56,399 nucleotides of DNA, from positions 1 through 56,399 of the forward strand of contig JARLJJ010000420.1 of NCBI GenBank assembly GCA_031291275.1. The letters are read 5' to 3'. Each line of letters begins with the position of its first letter. The stretch's first letter is position 1. The notes under the pieces were generated by a model that saw only the letters and a program-made list of their open reading frames with translations, did not search any database and had not been told where the DNA came from. This document shows, piece after piece, positions 7,337 through 17,388 of this stretch. Position numbers and translations under genes: made by a program. The stretch is from Formivibrio sp. (GTDB lineage: Bacteria; Pseudomonadota; Gammaproteobacteria; Burkholderiales; Chitinibacteraceae).

Positions 7337-8275
7337 TCAAACGACTGCTTCTTCCTTAATGGTGACCGGTTTGATCATGTTTTCGCGAGTCAGCCCAAAC
7401 AGCAACAGCAACGGACTCGCCACCAGCACCGAAGAATAGATACCAAACACAATACCAATCGTCAGGGCAATGGCAAAGTAATGCAGACTCGGCCCACCCA
7501 GCACCAGCATGGAAACCACCATCATTTCCGTGGAAAGGTGAGTGATAATGGTCCGGCTCATGGTGGCAGTAATCGCATTGTCGATCACTTGCGGTACAGC
7601 CCTGCCACGCATTTCAGGCTTACGGAAGTTCTCACGTATCCGATCAAACACCACAACCGATTCGTTCACCGAGTAGCCGAGCACCGCCAGCACCCCGGCC
7701 AGCACCGGCAACGAGAACTCCCACTGAAACAGGGCAAAGAAGCCCAGGATGATCACGACATCATGCATGTTGGCGATCACCGCCGAAACAGCGAATCGCC
7801 ACTCAAAGCGGATTGCCAGATAGATGATGATACCGAGACAGACCAATAGCGTGGCAACCAAACCATGCGTCACCAGCTCAGTACCGACCGAAGGCCCGAT
7901 AAACTCAACCTTGCGCATTTCCACGCTGGCGTCGTCTTTCTTGAGTTCAGACAGTACTTCATTGGAAAGCTGAGCCGAGGTCTTGCCCTTGATATTGGGC
8001 AACCGGATCATGATGTCGTGTGTAGTGCCCAAGGACTGCACCACCGATTCGCCATACTTCAGCGAATCAACCCGTGATCGAACCTGGTTGGTTTCAGCAG
8101 CCTGAGTGTACCGCACCTCCATCACCGTCCCGCCCGTAAACTCCACGCCCAGATTCAGGCCCTTGAAGACCAGGAAAAACACGGCCACGACAAAAGTAGC
8201 CAGCGATATCGCCGTCGTGAGCTTGCCGTAGCTCATGAACGGCACATCGCGCTTCACATGAAATAATTCAATCAT
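7337..8275 (-). CDS. secF: Protein translocase subunit SecF
   Basis: A 312-residue RND-like membrane protein that works with SecD to use the proton gradient to pull translocating proteins through SecYEG. It has the SecF N-terminal helix, the GVEFTGGTVMEVRY motif after it, a periplasmic P1-like loop, and a five-helix block containing LGYSVNESVVVFDRIREN, the SecF signature. It lies 21 bases downstream of secD. Length is normal. Confidence 0.97.
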   Translation of the reverse strand: MIELFHVKRDVPFMSYGKLTTAISLATFVVAVFFLVFKGLNLGVEFTGGTVMEVRYTQAAETNQVRSRVDSLKYGESVVQSLGTTHDIMIRLPNIKGKTSAQLSNEVLSELKKDDASVEMRKVEFIGPSVGTELVTHGLVATLLVCLGIIIYLAIRFEWRFAVSAVIANMHDVVIILGFFALFQWEFSLPVLAGVLAVLGYSVNESVVVFDRIRENFRKPEMRGRAVPQVIDNAITATMSRTIITHLSTEMMVVSMLVLGGPSLHYFAIALTIGIVFGIYSSVLVASPLLLLFGLTRENMIKPVTIKEEAVV

Positions 8276-8296
8276 TATTTTCTCCCTGTTCCCGGC

Positions 8297-10123
8297 TTAG
8301 ACCGCAATCGAGGTCAAACGGCGACGGTAACCGTAGATCAGGTCAACCACCCCGCGCGACACAAACACCGAGCTATACATCGAGGTGAGAATACCCAGAC
8401 AGTGCACCACGGCAAAGCCGCGCACGGCACCGGAGCCAAAAGCCAACAGCATGACACCGACGATCAAGCTGGTAACGTTCGAATCCAGAATTGTCGCCCA
8501 GGCATGCTCATAACCGGCACTGATCGCCGATTGCGGTGGCATGCCATTGCGCAACTCCTCTCGAATCCGCTCGTTGATCAGCACGTTGGAGTCAATGGCC
8601 ATCCCCAGCGCCAGCGCAATGGCCGCGATACCGGGCAAGGTCAGGGTAGCTTGCAACATGGACAGTAACGACAACAGGAACAACAGGTTGGTTGCCAGGC
8701 CGGCAGCCGAAACCACGCCAAATACGCGGTAATACAAGATCATGAACAGCGTGATGGCGGCGAAACCGTACAAGGTCGAATGGAAGCCTTTGGTAATATT
8801 TTCCACGCCCAGACTTGGTCCAATCGTACGTTCTTCCACAATGCTCATCGGCGCCGCCAGCGAACCTGCACGCAACAGCAGCGCAACATCATTAGCTTCC
8901 TGCACATTCATCGAACCCGAAATCTGGACGCGCCCCCCACCAATTTCAGCCCGAACCACCGGAGCCGTGACCACTTCGCCCTTGCCTTTCTCGACCAGCA
9001 CCATGGCAATGCGTTTACCGATATTGTCGTGCGTCAGGTCGCGAAAAATGGTGGCGCCAGCACTATCGAGATTGATGTGCACCGCCGGCTGGTTCTGCTC
9101 GTCGAAGCCGGCCTGCGCATCATTGATATTCTCGCCGGTCAACTCGACTTCCTTGTGCAACAGGATGGGGCGTGACTTTCCGTCTCCGCCACGTTCGGAC
9201 ATCAGTTCATAACCAGCGGGCACCTGGCCATTAATTGCCTCATTAAGCTTGGTCGGGTCATCCTCGACTCGCCGAACTTCCAGCGAAGCCGTGCGGCCCA
9301 AAATATCCTTGGCCTTGGCCGTGTCTTGCACACCTGGCAATTCCACTACGATCCGGCCTTCGCCCTGCTGCTGGATGATCGGTTCTGCCACACCCAGCTC
9401 GTTCACCCGGTTATGCAGGGTGGTCACGTTCTGGGCGACAGCATCGGTCTTGAGTCGCGTCAGTGCTTGCTGGCCATAACTCACCAGCACCTTGTAATTG
9501 CCACTTTCCTTGACATCCACGACAGAAAGCTGTGGCAACACGCGGCGAATCGCCTGGCCTGCAGCATCCACGGTCTCGGCATCGCGCAACTGGACTACAA
9601 CCTGATCACGTTCGTGACTAATGCGACCGTAACGGATTTTCTTGTCACGCAGTTCGCGGCGCATTTCCCCGGCCGTTTTTTCCAGTGCCTTGTCTACTGC
9701 CGCTTTCATATCCACTTCGAGCAGAAAGTGCACACCGCCGCGCAGATCAAGACCAAGAAACATCGGCTTCGCGCCGAGTCTCGTCAACCAGGAGGGCGAA
9801 CTGGAGAGCAGGTTGAGGGCAACGATATAGTCCTCACCCAAACCGGCCTGGATCGCATCCTTCGCCTTGAGTTGATCCTCGGTATTCTTGAAGCGCAACT
9901 TGACCGAATTGTTCTCGAACAGACTGTTTTCCGGCGTAATGCCTGCGGCCTTGGCCAGATCTTCAGCACGTGTCAACAAACTGGCATCAGCCTTGATTGT
10001 GGCTCGAACGCTGGAAATCTGGACGGCAGGGCTCTCACCGTAAAAATTGGGCAGGGTAAACAGAAAAGCCGCAACCAGCGTCACGGCCATCAAGAGGTAC
10101 TTCCACAGCGGGTAACGATTCAT
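8297..10123 (-). CDS. secD: Protein translocase subunit SecD
   Basis: A 608-residue partner of SecF. The N-terminal helix is followed by the LGLDLRGGVHFLLEV signature (about residue 120), large periplasmic P1 and P4 regions, and a C-terminal six-helix membrane domain with ALALGMAIDSNVLINERIREE, which carries the proton-relay aspartate. Length is typical. It is separated from yajC by a spacer containing a strong terminator-like hairpin (10147-10183). Confidence 0.97.
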   Translation of the reverse strand: MNRYPLWKYLLMAVTLVAAFLFTLPNFYGESPAVQISSVRATIKADASLLTRAEDLAKAAGITPENSLFENNSVKLRFKNTEDQLKAKDAIQAGLGEDYIVALNLLSSSPSWLTRLGAKPMFLGLDLRGGVHFLLEVDMKAAVDKALEKTAGEMRRELRDKKIRYGRISHERDQVVVQLRDAETVDAAGQAIRRVLPQLSVVDVKESGNYKVLVSYGQQALTRLKTDAVAQNVTTLHNRVNELGVAEPIIQQQGEGRIVVELPGVQDTAKAKDILGRTASLEVRRVEDDPTKLNEAINGQVPAGYELMSERGGDGKSRPILLHKEVELTGENINDAQAGFDEQNQPAVHINLDSAGATIFRDLTHDNIGKRIAMVLVEKGKGEVVTAPVVRAEIGGGRVQISGSMNVQEANDVALLLRAGSLAAPMSIVEERTIGPSLGVENITKGFHSTLYGFAAITLFMILYYRVFGVVSAAGLATNLLFLLSLLSMLQATLTLPGIAAIALALGMAIDSNVLINERIREELRNGMPPQSAISAGYEHAWATILDSNVTSLIVGVMLLAFGSGAVRGFAVVHCLGILTSMYSSVFVSRGVVDLIYGYRRRLTSIAV

Positions 10124-10146
10124 GGCGAACCCATCAGAATTGAAAA

Positions 10147-10183
10147 GGCGACACGCACGAAGCAGAGCCTCGTGCGTGTCGCC
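10147..10183 (-). terminator. Perfect hairpin between yajC and secD, terminator or attenuator
   Basis: GGCGACACGCACGA (10147-10160) pairs perfectly over 14 bp with TCGTGCGTGTCGCC (10170-10183). On the minus strand the stem is followed by TTTTCA, so it has the form of an intrinsic terminator inside what is normally one yajC-secD-secF operon. It may lower secDF expression relative to yajC or protect the yajC mRNA 3' end. Confidence 0.65.
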
Positions 10184-10192
10184 GGATTGGGT

Positions 10193-10519
10193 TTACAGGC
10201 CAGCTTTTTTCAGCGTGCCATCTTCGAGCTTGCTGGCAACTGCGCCGCGCTGGACAGTGATATTCACACCGTTGGCAATTTCCAGAACATAGTAGGACTC
10301 GTCAACCTTGATCACGCGGGCCAGCATACCACTGGTCATCAGCACTTCATCGCCCTTTTTCAGAGCTGCGAGTAGCGCTGCATGTTCCTTGGCACGCTTT
10401 TGTTGCGGACGAATCAACAAAAACCAGAACAACACGCCAATGACAATCATTGGCGCCAATTGCAGAAGAAAACTATCCGGCCCAACCAGACTGGCTGCAT
10501 AAGCGGGGGCAATAAACAT
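10193..10519 (-). CDS. yajC: Preprotein translocase accessory subunit YajC
   Basis: A single-pass inner membrane protein of the SecDF-YajC complex. After a short N-terminus (MFIAPAYAA) comes the membrane helix IVIGVLFWFLLIRPQQKR, then the conserved cytoplasmic part with LKKGDEVLMTSGM. I chose ATG at 10519 (108 residues) because AAAGGA lies at the right distance and the length fits the family; an upstream start at 10558 would add 13 residues. Confidence 0.95.
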   Translation of the reverse strand: MFIAPAYAASLVGPDSFLLQLAPMIVIGVLFWFLLIRPQQKRAKEHAALLAALKKGDEVLMTSGMLARVIKVDESYYVLEIANGVNITVQRGAVASKLEDGTLKKAGL

Positions 10520-10685
10520 AAGGAATTCCTTTGCTCTGTTGAATTTTTCGAAAATCAAAGCGGGTCATTCTAGCCGCAGCTACCACCAAAATCCACAACC
10601 GCTAACAAGTTTAGCCGGTATTGGCCTTGCTGGCGTTATGATTAAGGGTAATAGTTGTAAACTGCACCCTTTGAAAGGAGAGATC

Positions 10686-11441
10686 ATGCGCATCATCATT
10701 TCGGTCTTGGCAGTCGTATTTGGGGCCGCCATGGCCAGCGTTTCTGCCGAACCGTTAACAAGTAGTCGCACCCGCATCGATACGGATTATCAAGCCGACG
10801 CAGCGGTCTGCAAGGAACTCAGTAAAAGCGAGATTCCCGCTTGCATGAAAGAGGCCATTGCCAAGAAAAAAGCAGCTTACGCCTCCCTCTGGAAAAATCG
10901 TGACCCAGCAGCACAAACCCGCGTTTACTATGGCGACCTTAATACCAATAAGCCAAAAATAGAAAAGGACTACCAAGCAGACATCGCTTTCTGCAGGGAA
11001 CTCGACAAAGCCGGTTCGGCCACCTGCCAGCGCGAGGCGTTGGAGCGCAAAAAATTCGCCCTCAAGTCGGTCATGACTGCACCCAAAGATATGAAGGCCG
11101 TCTGTCCGACATGCGGCTTGGTCACGCAAGTGCGAGAAGTGGACAAACCAAGACAAGGCTCACTGATCGGTCAAATTGGCGGAGGCGTGGTCGGAGGCGT
11201 ACTTGGCAACCAGGTCGGTGGCGGCAATGGCCGCACCGCCGCTACGATTGTTGGGGCCTTGGGCGGAGCGTTGGCCGGCAATGAAATTGAAAAACGGGTA
11301 AAAACCAACAAGTATTATGAAGTGGGTTTCAGACTCAACAATGGTGAGGAAAAAACCATCACCTTCGAATCGGAAAATCACGGATTCAAGACTGGCGACA
11401 AAATTAAATTCGAAAACAACCAGTTGATCCACCAGCAATAA
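10686..11441 (+). CDS. Secreted glycine-zipper 2TM domain protein with duplicated cysteine motif
   Basis: A 251-residue exported protein. A signal peptide occupies about residues 1-21 (cleavage near SVSAEP). Two similar segments follow, at 34-65 and 95-126, each with DYQAD, two cysteines 11 residues apart and a KK-containing helix. A CPTC pair at 140-143 precedes a glycine-zipper 2TM region (about 158-200; IGGGVVGGVLGNQVGGG and ALGGALAGNE), as in the 17 kDa surface antigen family. The C-terminal 50 residues are beta-rich. Such proteins usually sit in or near the outer membrane; function unknown. GGAG precedes ATG at 10686. It lies on the opposite strand between yajC and tgt, which are normally adjacent. 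Confidence 0.85.
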   Translation: MRIIISVLAVVFGAAMASVSAEPLTSSRTRIDTDYQADAAVCKELSKSEIPACMKEAIAKKKAAYASLWKNRDPAAQTRVYYGDLNTNKPKIEKDYQADIAFCRELDKAGSATCQREALERKKFALKSVMTAPKDMKAVCPTCGLVTQVREVDKPRQGSLIGQIGGGVVGGVLGNQVGGGNGRTAATIVGALGGALAGNEIEKRVKTNKYYEVGFRLNNGEEKTITFESENHGFKTGDKIKFENNQLIHQQ

Positions 11442-11454
11442 CGCTTATGGCATC

Positions 11455-11495
11455 AAACAGAAACGGGCAGCCAACTGGCTGCCCGTTTCTGTTTT
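11455..11495. terminator. Bidirectional terminator between the glycine-zipper gene and tgt
   Basis: AAACAGAAACGGGCAGCC (11455-11472) and GGCTGCCCGTTTCTGTTT (11477-11494) form a perfect 18 bp stem with loop AACT and terminal T/A runs on both strands. It serves the two convergent genes. Confidence 0.93.
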
Positions 11496-11509
11496 GTCAT
11501 TTCTGGGGC

Positions 11510-12673
<1,164 letters not shown>

Positions 12674-13696
12674 TCAAACCTGCTTTTCCAGCAGCATGGC
12701 GTCACCATAGCTGAAGAAGCGGTACTCCTGCGCAATTGCATGACGGTAAGCCGCCATGATCGTGTCATAGCCGGCGAAGGCGGCAACCAACATCAAGAGC
12801 GTTGACTTGGGCAAGTGGAAGTTGGTGATCAAACGATCGACCACCTTGAACTCATACCCAGGGGTAATGAAAATATCGGTATCGCCTTCCAGATCGGCCA
12901 ATAGCCCATTTTGACTGGCCGCCTCCAGCGCACGCAAACTGGTCGTGCCGACGGCAACCACCCGCCCACCTGCTTCACGGGTTGCGCGGATCAGCGTTTC
13001 AGTGGAAACAGGAATCGTATAACGCTCGTGGTGCATCGTGTGCTCGGCAATACTTTCCACCCGCACCGGCTGGAAGGTTCCAGCGCCGACATGCAGGGTG
13101 ACAAACGCCGTATTGACGCCCATGGCACGGACTTTATCGAGCATGGCATCGGTAAAATGCAACCCTGCGGTCGGCGCAGCCACGGCACCCGGATCACGCG
13201 CATAAACGGTCTGATAGCGCTGTGCATCTTCGTCGTCCGGGGTATGGGTAATATACGGAGGAAGTGGCAATTGCCCTGCGGCATCGAGGATATCGAGGAC
13301 ATTATCCGCCCCGGCAAAGCGCAGCAAAAACAAATCCCCACGCCGCTCCACCATCTCTGCCGGCCATTTATCGGCGAAGATCAGCTTCGTTCCAGGCTTA
13401 GGCGCCTTGGAAGCACGCACGTGCGCCAGCGCGCAGTGCGTATCCAGGACGCGCTCGATCAGCGCTTCGATCTGGCCACCGCTTTCTTTCTTGCCGAACA
13501 GGCGCGCCTTGATCACCCGCGTATCATTGAAAACCAGTAAATCACCGGCACACAAAAAGCGCGGCAATTCACAAAACAGCGTATCGTCCAGATCATTGCC
13601 AGCCACATGCAGTAATCTGCTCGCGCCGCGCACCTCGAGTGGGAACTGGGCAATCAACTGTTCGGGTAATACATAATCAAAATCGGAAACTTGCAT
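12674..13696 (-). CDS. queA: S-adenosylmethionine:tRNA ribosyltransferase-isomerase
   Basis: A 340-residue enzyme that transfers and isomerises the ribosyl moiety of SAM onto preQ1-tRNA to form epoxyqueuosine. Family motifs include the N-terminal [37 protein letters not shown] and TSLRALE, and the C-terminal [17 protein letters not shown]. It is first in the queA-tgt pair; yajC-secDF, which usually follows, is cut off by an inverted gene. Confidence 0.98.
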   Translation of the reverse strand: MQVSDFDYVLPEQLIAQFPLEVRGASRLLHVAGNDLDDTLFCELPRFLCAGDLLVFNDTRVIKARLFGKKESGGQIEALIERVLDTHCALAHVRASKAPKPGTKLIFADKWPAEMVERRGDLFLLRFAGADNVLDILDAAGQLPLPPYITHTPDDEDAQRYQTVYARDPGAVAAPTAGLHFTDAMLDKVRAMGVNTAFVTLHVGAGTFQPVRVESIAEHTMHHERYTIPVSTETLIRATREAGGRVVAVGTTSLRALEAASQNGLLADLEGDTDIFITPGYEFKVVDRLITNFHLPKSTLLMLVAAFAGYDTIMAAYRHAIAQEYRFFSYGDAMLLEKQV

Positions 13697-13960
13697 GAAC
13701 CGCTCATCATCTGAACAATCGGCGGATTATAGCAGCCACAAGGCACGCTAAACCGCGTCAGAATTGGCTCGTTTCATCAGCATTTACTAAAACTCGTCGC
13801 GCTTTTTCAGCGATTTTTCGCAGTTTTACACGCATTTTTCTGGACAAGTCTGAACTCTCTACGGCAAACTGCGCCGGATCGACAGGGCTGTCAGGGTCTG
13901 TCTCTGCCCGTTTTCTCATTGAGAAAGCCCGCCGAAACAAGCTCTCTAAAGGATAAATCG
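13697..13960. other. Divergent promoter region between queA and aroQ
   Basis: A 264-base spacer between divergently read queA and aroQ must hold both promoters. No convincing -35/-10 pair, operator or structured RNA could be assigned. Confidence 0.4.
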
Positions 13961-14416
13961 ATGCCCAATACCCGCAAGATTTTGGTTTTGCATGGCCCGA
14001 ACCTGAACCTGCTCGGCGTACGGGAACCACAGCACTACGGGGCCGATACATTGGCTACCATAAACGCTCGACTGACCACGCTTGGCCAGGAACATGGGGC
14101 GGAAGTGCAAGCGTTCCAATCCAATCGCGAATACGAGTTGATTGAACGAATCCAGGCCACATTGGACGACGGCACGGATTTTATCGTCATCAATCCGGCG
14201 GCATTTACGCATACCAGCGTAGCTATTCGCGATGCGCTGGCAGCCACAAAGAAGCCTTTTGTTGAAGTGCACCTGTCCAACGTGCACACCCGTGAAGCTT
14301 TCCGTCACCACTCGTATTTCTCCGATCTTGCAGTCGGTGTGATTTGCGGGCTGGGGGCCAAAGGCTATGAATACGCGCTGCGTTATGCGCTTGAATACAC
14401 CCCGAAGGCGTGCTAA
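13961..14416 (+). CDS. aroQ: Type II 3-dehydroquinate dehydratase
   Basis: A 151-residue dodecameric shikimate-pathway enzyme converting 3-dehydroquinate to 3-dehydroshikimate. It has the type II signature [17 protein letters not shown] with the catalytic tyrosine at residue 26, [30 protein letters not shown], and the [17 protein letters not shown] segment with the active-site histidine. ATG at 13961 has AAAGGA upstream; an earlier in-frame ATG at 13919 lacks a site. It heads the aroQ-accB-accC run. Confidence 0.98.
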   Translation: MPNTRKILVLHGPNLNLLGVREPQHYGADTLATINARLTTLGQEHGAEVQAFQSNREYELIERIQATLDDGTDFIVINPAAFTHTSVAIRDALAATKKPFVEVHLSNVHTREAFRHHSYFSDLAVGVICGLGAKGYEYALRYALEYTPKAC

Positions 14417-14449
14417 CGCCCTGCTTTCCAAAGAGGAGAATATTCCGGT

Positions 14450-14923
14450 ATGGACCTGAGAAAACTGAAGAAGCTGATCGACTTGGTCGAAGAATCCGGC
14501 ATTGCCGAACTTGAAGTCACTGAAGGCGAGGAAAAAGTACGGATTACGCGCGTCAACAACAATGCGCCGACCTATATTCAGCAAGCTTCGCCCATGCAGT
14601 ATCAGTTCCCTGGGGCGGCACCAACGGCTCCGGCACTCACGGCAGCAGCGCCTGTCGCCGTCGCCGAAGCAACCAGCGGACTGCCGGAAGGTCATGTAGT
14701 GAAGTCTCCGATGGTCGGGACGTTCTATCGCTCCCCTTCGCCGGGGGCTGCCGCATTCGTCGAAATCGGACAAACCGTTAACGCTGGCGATACGCTGTGC
14801 ATCATTGAAGCGATGAAGCTTCTCAACGAAATCGAAGCTGACAAGAGCGGCGTCATCAAGGCAATCCTGATTGAAACCGGCCAGCCAGTTGAATACGGCG
14901 AACCGCTGTTTATTATCGGCTAA
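14450..14923 (+). CDS. accB: Biotin carboxyl carrier protein of acetyl-CoA carboxylase
   Basis: A 157-residue carrier of the biotin that moves between the biotin carboxylase and carboxyltransferase. The N-terminal [18 protein letters not shown] is the family start, an alanine/proline-rich linker follows (about residues 45-80), and the biotinyl domain contains the modified lysine in [18 protein letters not shown] follows GAGGAG. It lies upstream of accC. Confidence 0.98.
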   Translation: MDLRKLKKLIDLVEESGIAELEVTEGEEKVRITRVNNNAPTYIQQASPMQYQFPGAAPTAPALTAAAPVAVAEATSGLPEGHVVKSPMVGTFYRSPSPGAAAFVEIGQTVNAGDTLCIIEAMKLLNEIEADKSGVIKAILIETGQPVEYGEPLFIIG

Positions 14924-14930
14924 CTAAACT

Positions 14931-15004
14931 AGGGAAGGGAGAAGGAGGAGAGGAGTTGAGGATCGGCACTTGCGACCCTCCCCTTTCCCCCTTCCCCTTC
15001 TCCT
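14931..15004. repeat. Polypurine/polypyrimidine inverted repeat, family II element
   Basis: A purine-only arm (14931-14955, AGGGAAGGGAGAAGG...) faces a pyrimidine arm (14976-15004, ...CCCCCTTCCCCTTCTCC) across a short centre. It fills the accB-accC spacer. In layout and base composition it resembles the GTGAGG-type palindromes at 16391, 36944 and 38237, though its sequence is more degenerate. Confidence 0.55.
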
Positions 15005-15019
15005 TTATTGGGGTTCCCT

Positions 15020-16387
15020 ATGTTTGAAAAAATTCTGATCGCCAACCGCGGCGAAATTGCCCTGCGTATCCTGCGTGCCTGCCGCGAAATGGGCATCAAA
15101 ACCGTCGTCGTCCATTCCGAAGCCGACCGCGAAGCTAAATACGTCAAGCTGGCCGATGAGTCCGTCTGTATCGGCCCGGCACCCAGCGCCCAAAGTTATT
15201 TGCATATCCCTGCCCTGATCGCCGCCGCAGAAGTGACTGAGGCCGAAGCGATCCACCCAGGTTACGGCTTCCTGTCGGAGAACGCCGATTTCGCCCAGCG
15301 CGTGGAAGAATCCGGCTTTGTGTTTATCGGCCCACGCCCTGATTCGATCCGTCTGATGGGGGACAAAGTGTCGGCCAAGGCAGCGATGAAAGCTGCCGGA
15401 GTGCCGTGTGTCCCGGGTTCGGATGGTGCATTGACCGACGATCCGCAAGAAATCCTGAAGATGGGCCAGCAAGTTGGTTACCCAGTCATCATCAAGGCCG
15501 CGGGCGGCGGCGGTGGCCGCGGTATGCGCGTGGTCCATCATGAAGAAGAATTGCTGCGCGCCGTCGAAATGACCAAATCCGAAGCTGGCGCGGCTTTTGG
15601 AAATTCCATGGTTTACATGGAAAAATTCCTGCAAAAACCACGCCACATCGAGATCCAGATTCTGGCTGACCAGCACGGCAACGCGGTCTATCTGGGCGAA
15701 CGTGACTGCTCGATGCAGCGCCGGCACCAGAAAGTGATTGAAGAAGCACCGGCACCCGGCATTACCGATGCACAACGCAAACGCGTGGGCGAAGCCTGCG
15801 CCGAAGCGTGTCGCCAGATCGGCTACCGCGGTGCGGGTACCTTCGAATTCCTGTTCGAGAACAACGAGTTTTATTTCATCGAAATGAATACTCGTCTGCA
15901 AGTTGAACACCCGGTGACGGAACTCATCACGGGTATCGATATCGTCCAGGAACAGATCCGTATCGCTTTTGGTGAAAAGCTGCGTTTTGCGCAAAAGGAC
16001 ATCAAGATCCGTGGCCATGCCATGGAATGCCGGATCAATGCCGAAGACCCACTCAAATTTCTGCCCAGTCCCGGACGCATCACCACATATCACGCGCCGG
16101 GCGGCCCGGGAATCCGCGTGGATTCGCATGTGTACCAAGGTTATTTTGTTCCGCCGAATTATGACTCAATGATCGGCAAGATCATCACCTATGGCGACAC
16201 CCGCGAGCAGGCGATGGCTCGTATGCGCATCGCTCTATCGGAAATGGTCGTGCAAGGCATCAACACCAACATTCCGCTGCACCAGCAATTGCTGGTCGAT
16301 CCCGGTTTTGTTAAAGGTGGCACCAGCATTCACCATCTGGAACACCGCATGCCGGAAATCCGGGTCTTGCTGGAAAAACAGCTGTAA
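15020..16387 (+). CDS. accC: Biotin carboxylase subunit of acetyl-CoA carboxylase
   Basis: A 455-residue ATP-grasp enzyme that carboxylates the biotin on AccB. It has the N-terminal [20 protein letters not shown], the glycine-rich ATP loop [12 protein letters not shown], the EEAPAPGIT segment, and the metal/active-site [17 protein letters not shown] use the ATG at 15020; an upstream TTG at 15008 would add four residues. The ribosome binding site is poor (GGGG), so translation may depend on accB. Confidence 0.98.
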   Translation: MFEKILIANRGEIALRILRACREMGIKTVVVHSEADREAKYVKLADESVCIGPAPSAQSYLHIPALIAAAEVTEAEAIHPGYGFLSENADFAQRVEESGFVFIGPRPDSIRLMGDKVSAKAAMKAAGVPCVPGSDGALTDDPQEILKMGQQVGYPVIIKAAGGGGGRGMRVVHHEEELLRAVEMTKSEAGAAFGNSMVYMEKFLQKPRHIEIQILADQHGNAVYLGERDCSMQRRHQKVIEEAPAPGITDAQRKRVGEACAEACRQIGYRGAGTFEFLFENNEFYFIEMNTRLQVEHPVTELITGIDIVQEQIRIAFGEKLRFAQKDIKIRGHAMECRINAEDPLKFLPSPGRITTYHAPGGPGIRVDSHVYQGYFVPPNYDSMIGKIITYGDTREQAMARMRIALSEMVVQGINTNIPLHQQLLVDPGFVKGGTSIHHLEHRMPEIRVLLEKQL

Positions 16388-16390
16388 GCG

Positions 16391-16470
16391 TGTGAGGGGC
16401 AAGGTGTGAGGAGTAAAACCTCCCGCATGCCATGCCCTTCGCTTTTACCCCTCACCCTTGGCTTCTCACA
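16391..16470. repeat. Family II intergenic palindrome (GTGAGG type)
   Basis: Arms 16391-16418 (TGTGAGGGGCAAGGTGTGAG...) and 16443-16470 are 28 bases each and complementary at about 22 positions, with several of the rest G-U wobbles. The centre is 24 bases. The right arm ends five bases before the prmA start, so if transcribed the hairpin would overlap its leader. Same family as 36944-37009 and 38237-38298. Confidence 0.75.
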
Positions 16471-16475
16471 ACCAT

Positions 16476-17363
16476 ATGTCCTGGCAAGAACTTCGCATTA
16501 CCGCAATTTCCACTCACGCCGAAGCGCTCTCTGACGCGCTGTTCGATCTGGGCGCGCTTTCCGTTTCAATCGAGGATGCCGCTGCCGGCACGTCGGAAGA
16601 AAAACCCATTTTCGGCGAACCCGGTGAGCCGGTTGATCAGCTTTGGGAAAAAAGCGTGGTGATTGCCCTGCTGGAAGAGAATGCCAGTGCCGATTTAATG
16701 GCTGCAGCGGCTGCCAATGCAGTGCGTATCCCCCTCCCTCCGTACACGGTCAGTGTGGTCGAAGACCAGGACTGGGTGCGACTAACACAGGCGCAATTCG
16801 ATCCGATCCCGATTTCCATCCGGCTCTGGATTACGCCCACCTGGCACGAATGTCCAGACCCGGCGGCTGTCAGCATCCAGCTTGATCCGGGTCTTGCCTT
16901 CGGAACCGGCAGCCACCCGACCACCCGTCTTTGCTTGAAATGGATCGATGCCAACCTGAAACACGGGGAAACAGTGCTCGACTACGGCTGTGGTTCGGGC
17001 ATTCTGGCGATTGCAGCGATGAAGTTGGGCGCGGCCTCAACTGATGGCGTCGATATCGATCCGCAGGCCATGATTGCCTCGAAGCAGAACGCCGAACAGA
17101 ATCATGTTGAGATCGGTTTTTTCTTGCCCGACGCAGCGCCGGATGGACAATATGATGTCGTGCTGGCCAATATTCTGACCAACCCGCTGAAGGCCCTCGC
17201 TCCCCTGCTTTCCGGCAAGGTACGCTGCGGTGGACGAATTGCACTCTCTGGCATTCTGGAAGAACAGGCCGATGATGTCATGGCTATCTACCGGCAATGG
17301 TTCGATTTTGCCCCGGTAGCCATGGAAGAAGGATGGGTCTGTCTGTCAGGGACCAGAAAATGA
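16476..17363 (+). CDS. prmA: Ribosomal protein L11 methyltransferase
   Basis: A 295-residue SAM-dependent enzyme that trimethylates several lysines and the N-terminus of ribosomal protein L11. It has an N-terminal substrate-recognition domain (SWQELRITAIS...), the DPGLAFGTGSHPTTRLCL motif typical of PrmA, methyltransferase motif I LDYGCGSGILAIAAMKLGA, and the VLANILTNPL catalytic segment. I chose ATG at 16476 because it gives the usual N-terminus. A family II palindrome lies directly upstream and no ordinary ribosome binding site is visible. Confidence 0.96.
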   Translation: MSWQELRITAISTHAEALSDALFDLGALSVSIEDAAAGTSEEKPIFGEPGEPVDQLWEKSVVIALLEENASADLMAAAAANAVRIPLPPYTVSVVEDQDWVRLTQAQFDPIPISIRLWITPTWHECPDPAAVSIQLDPGLAFGTGSHPTTRLCLKWIDANLKHGETVLDYGCGSGILAIAAMKLGAASTDGVDIDPQAMIASKQNAEQNHVEIGFFLPDAAPDGQYDVVLANILTNPLKALAPLLSGKVRCGGRIALSGILEEQADDVMAIYRQWFDFAPVAMEEGWVCLSGTRK

Positions 17364-17388
17364 TTCCGAAATGATCTAATATCTGCGC

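Noticed and set aside
9326..10375. A 349-codon frame antisense to secD and yajC
   Set aside because: Histidine- and glutamine-rich antisense shadow of a conserved sec operon.
13758..14051. A 97-codon minus-strand frame overlapping the start of aroQ
   Set aside because: Basic, low-complexity translation with no ribosome binding site; it covers the divergent promoter region and the aroQ N-terminus.
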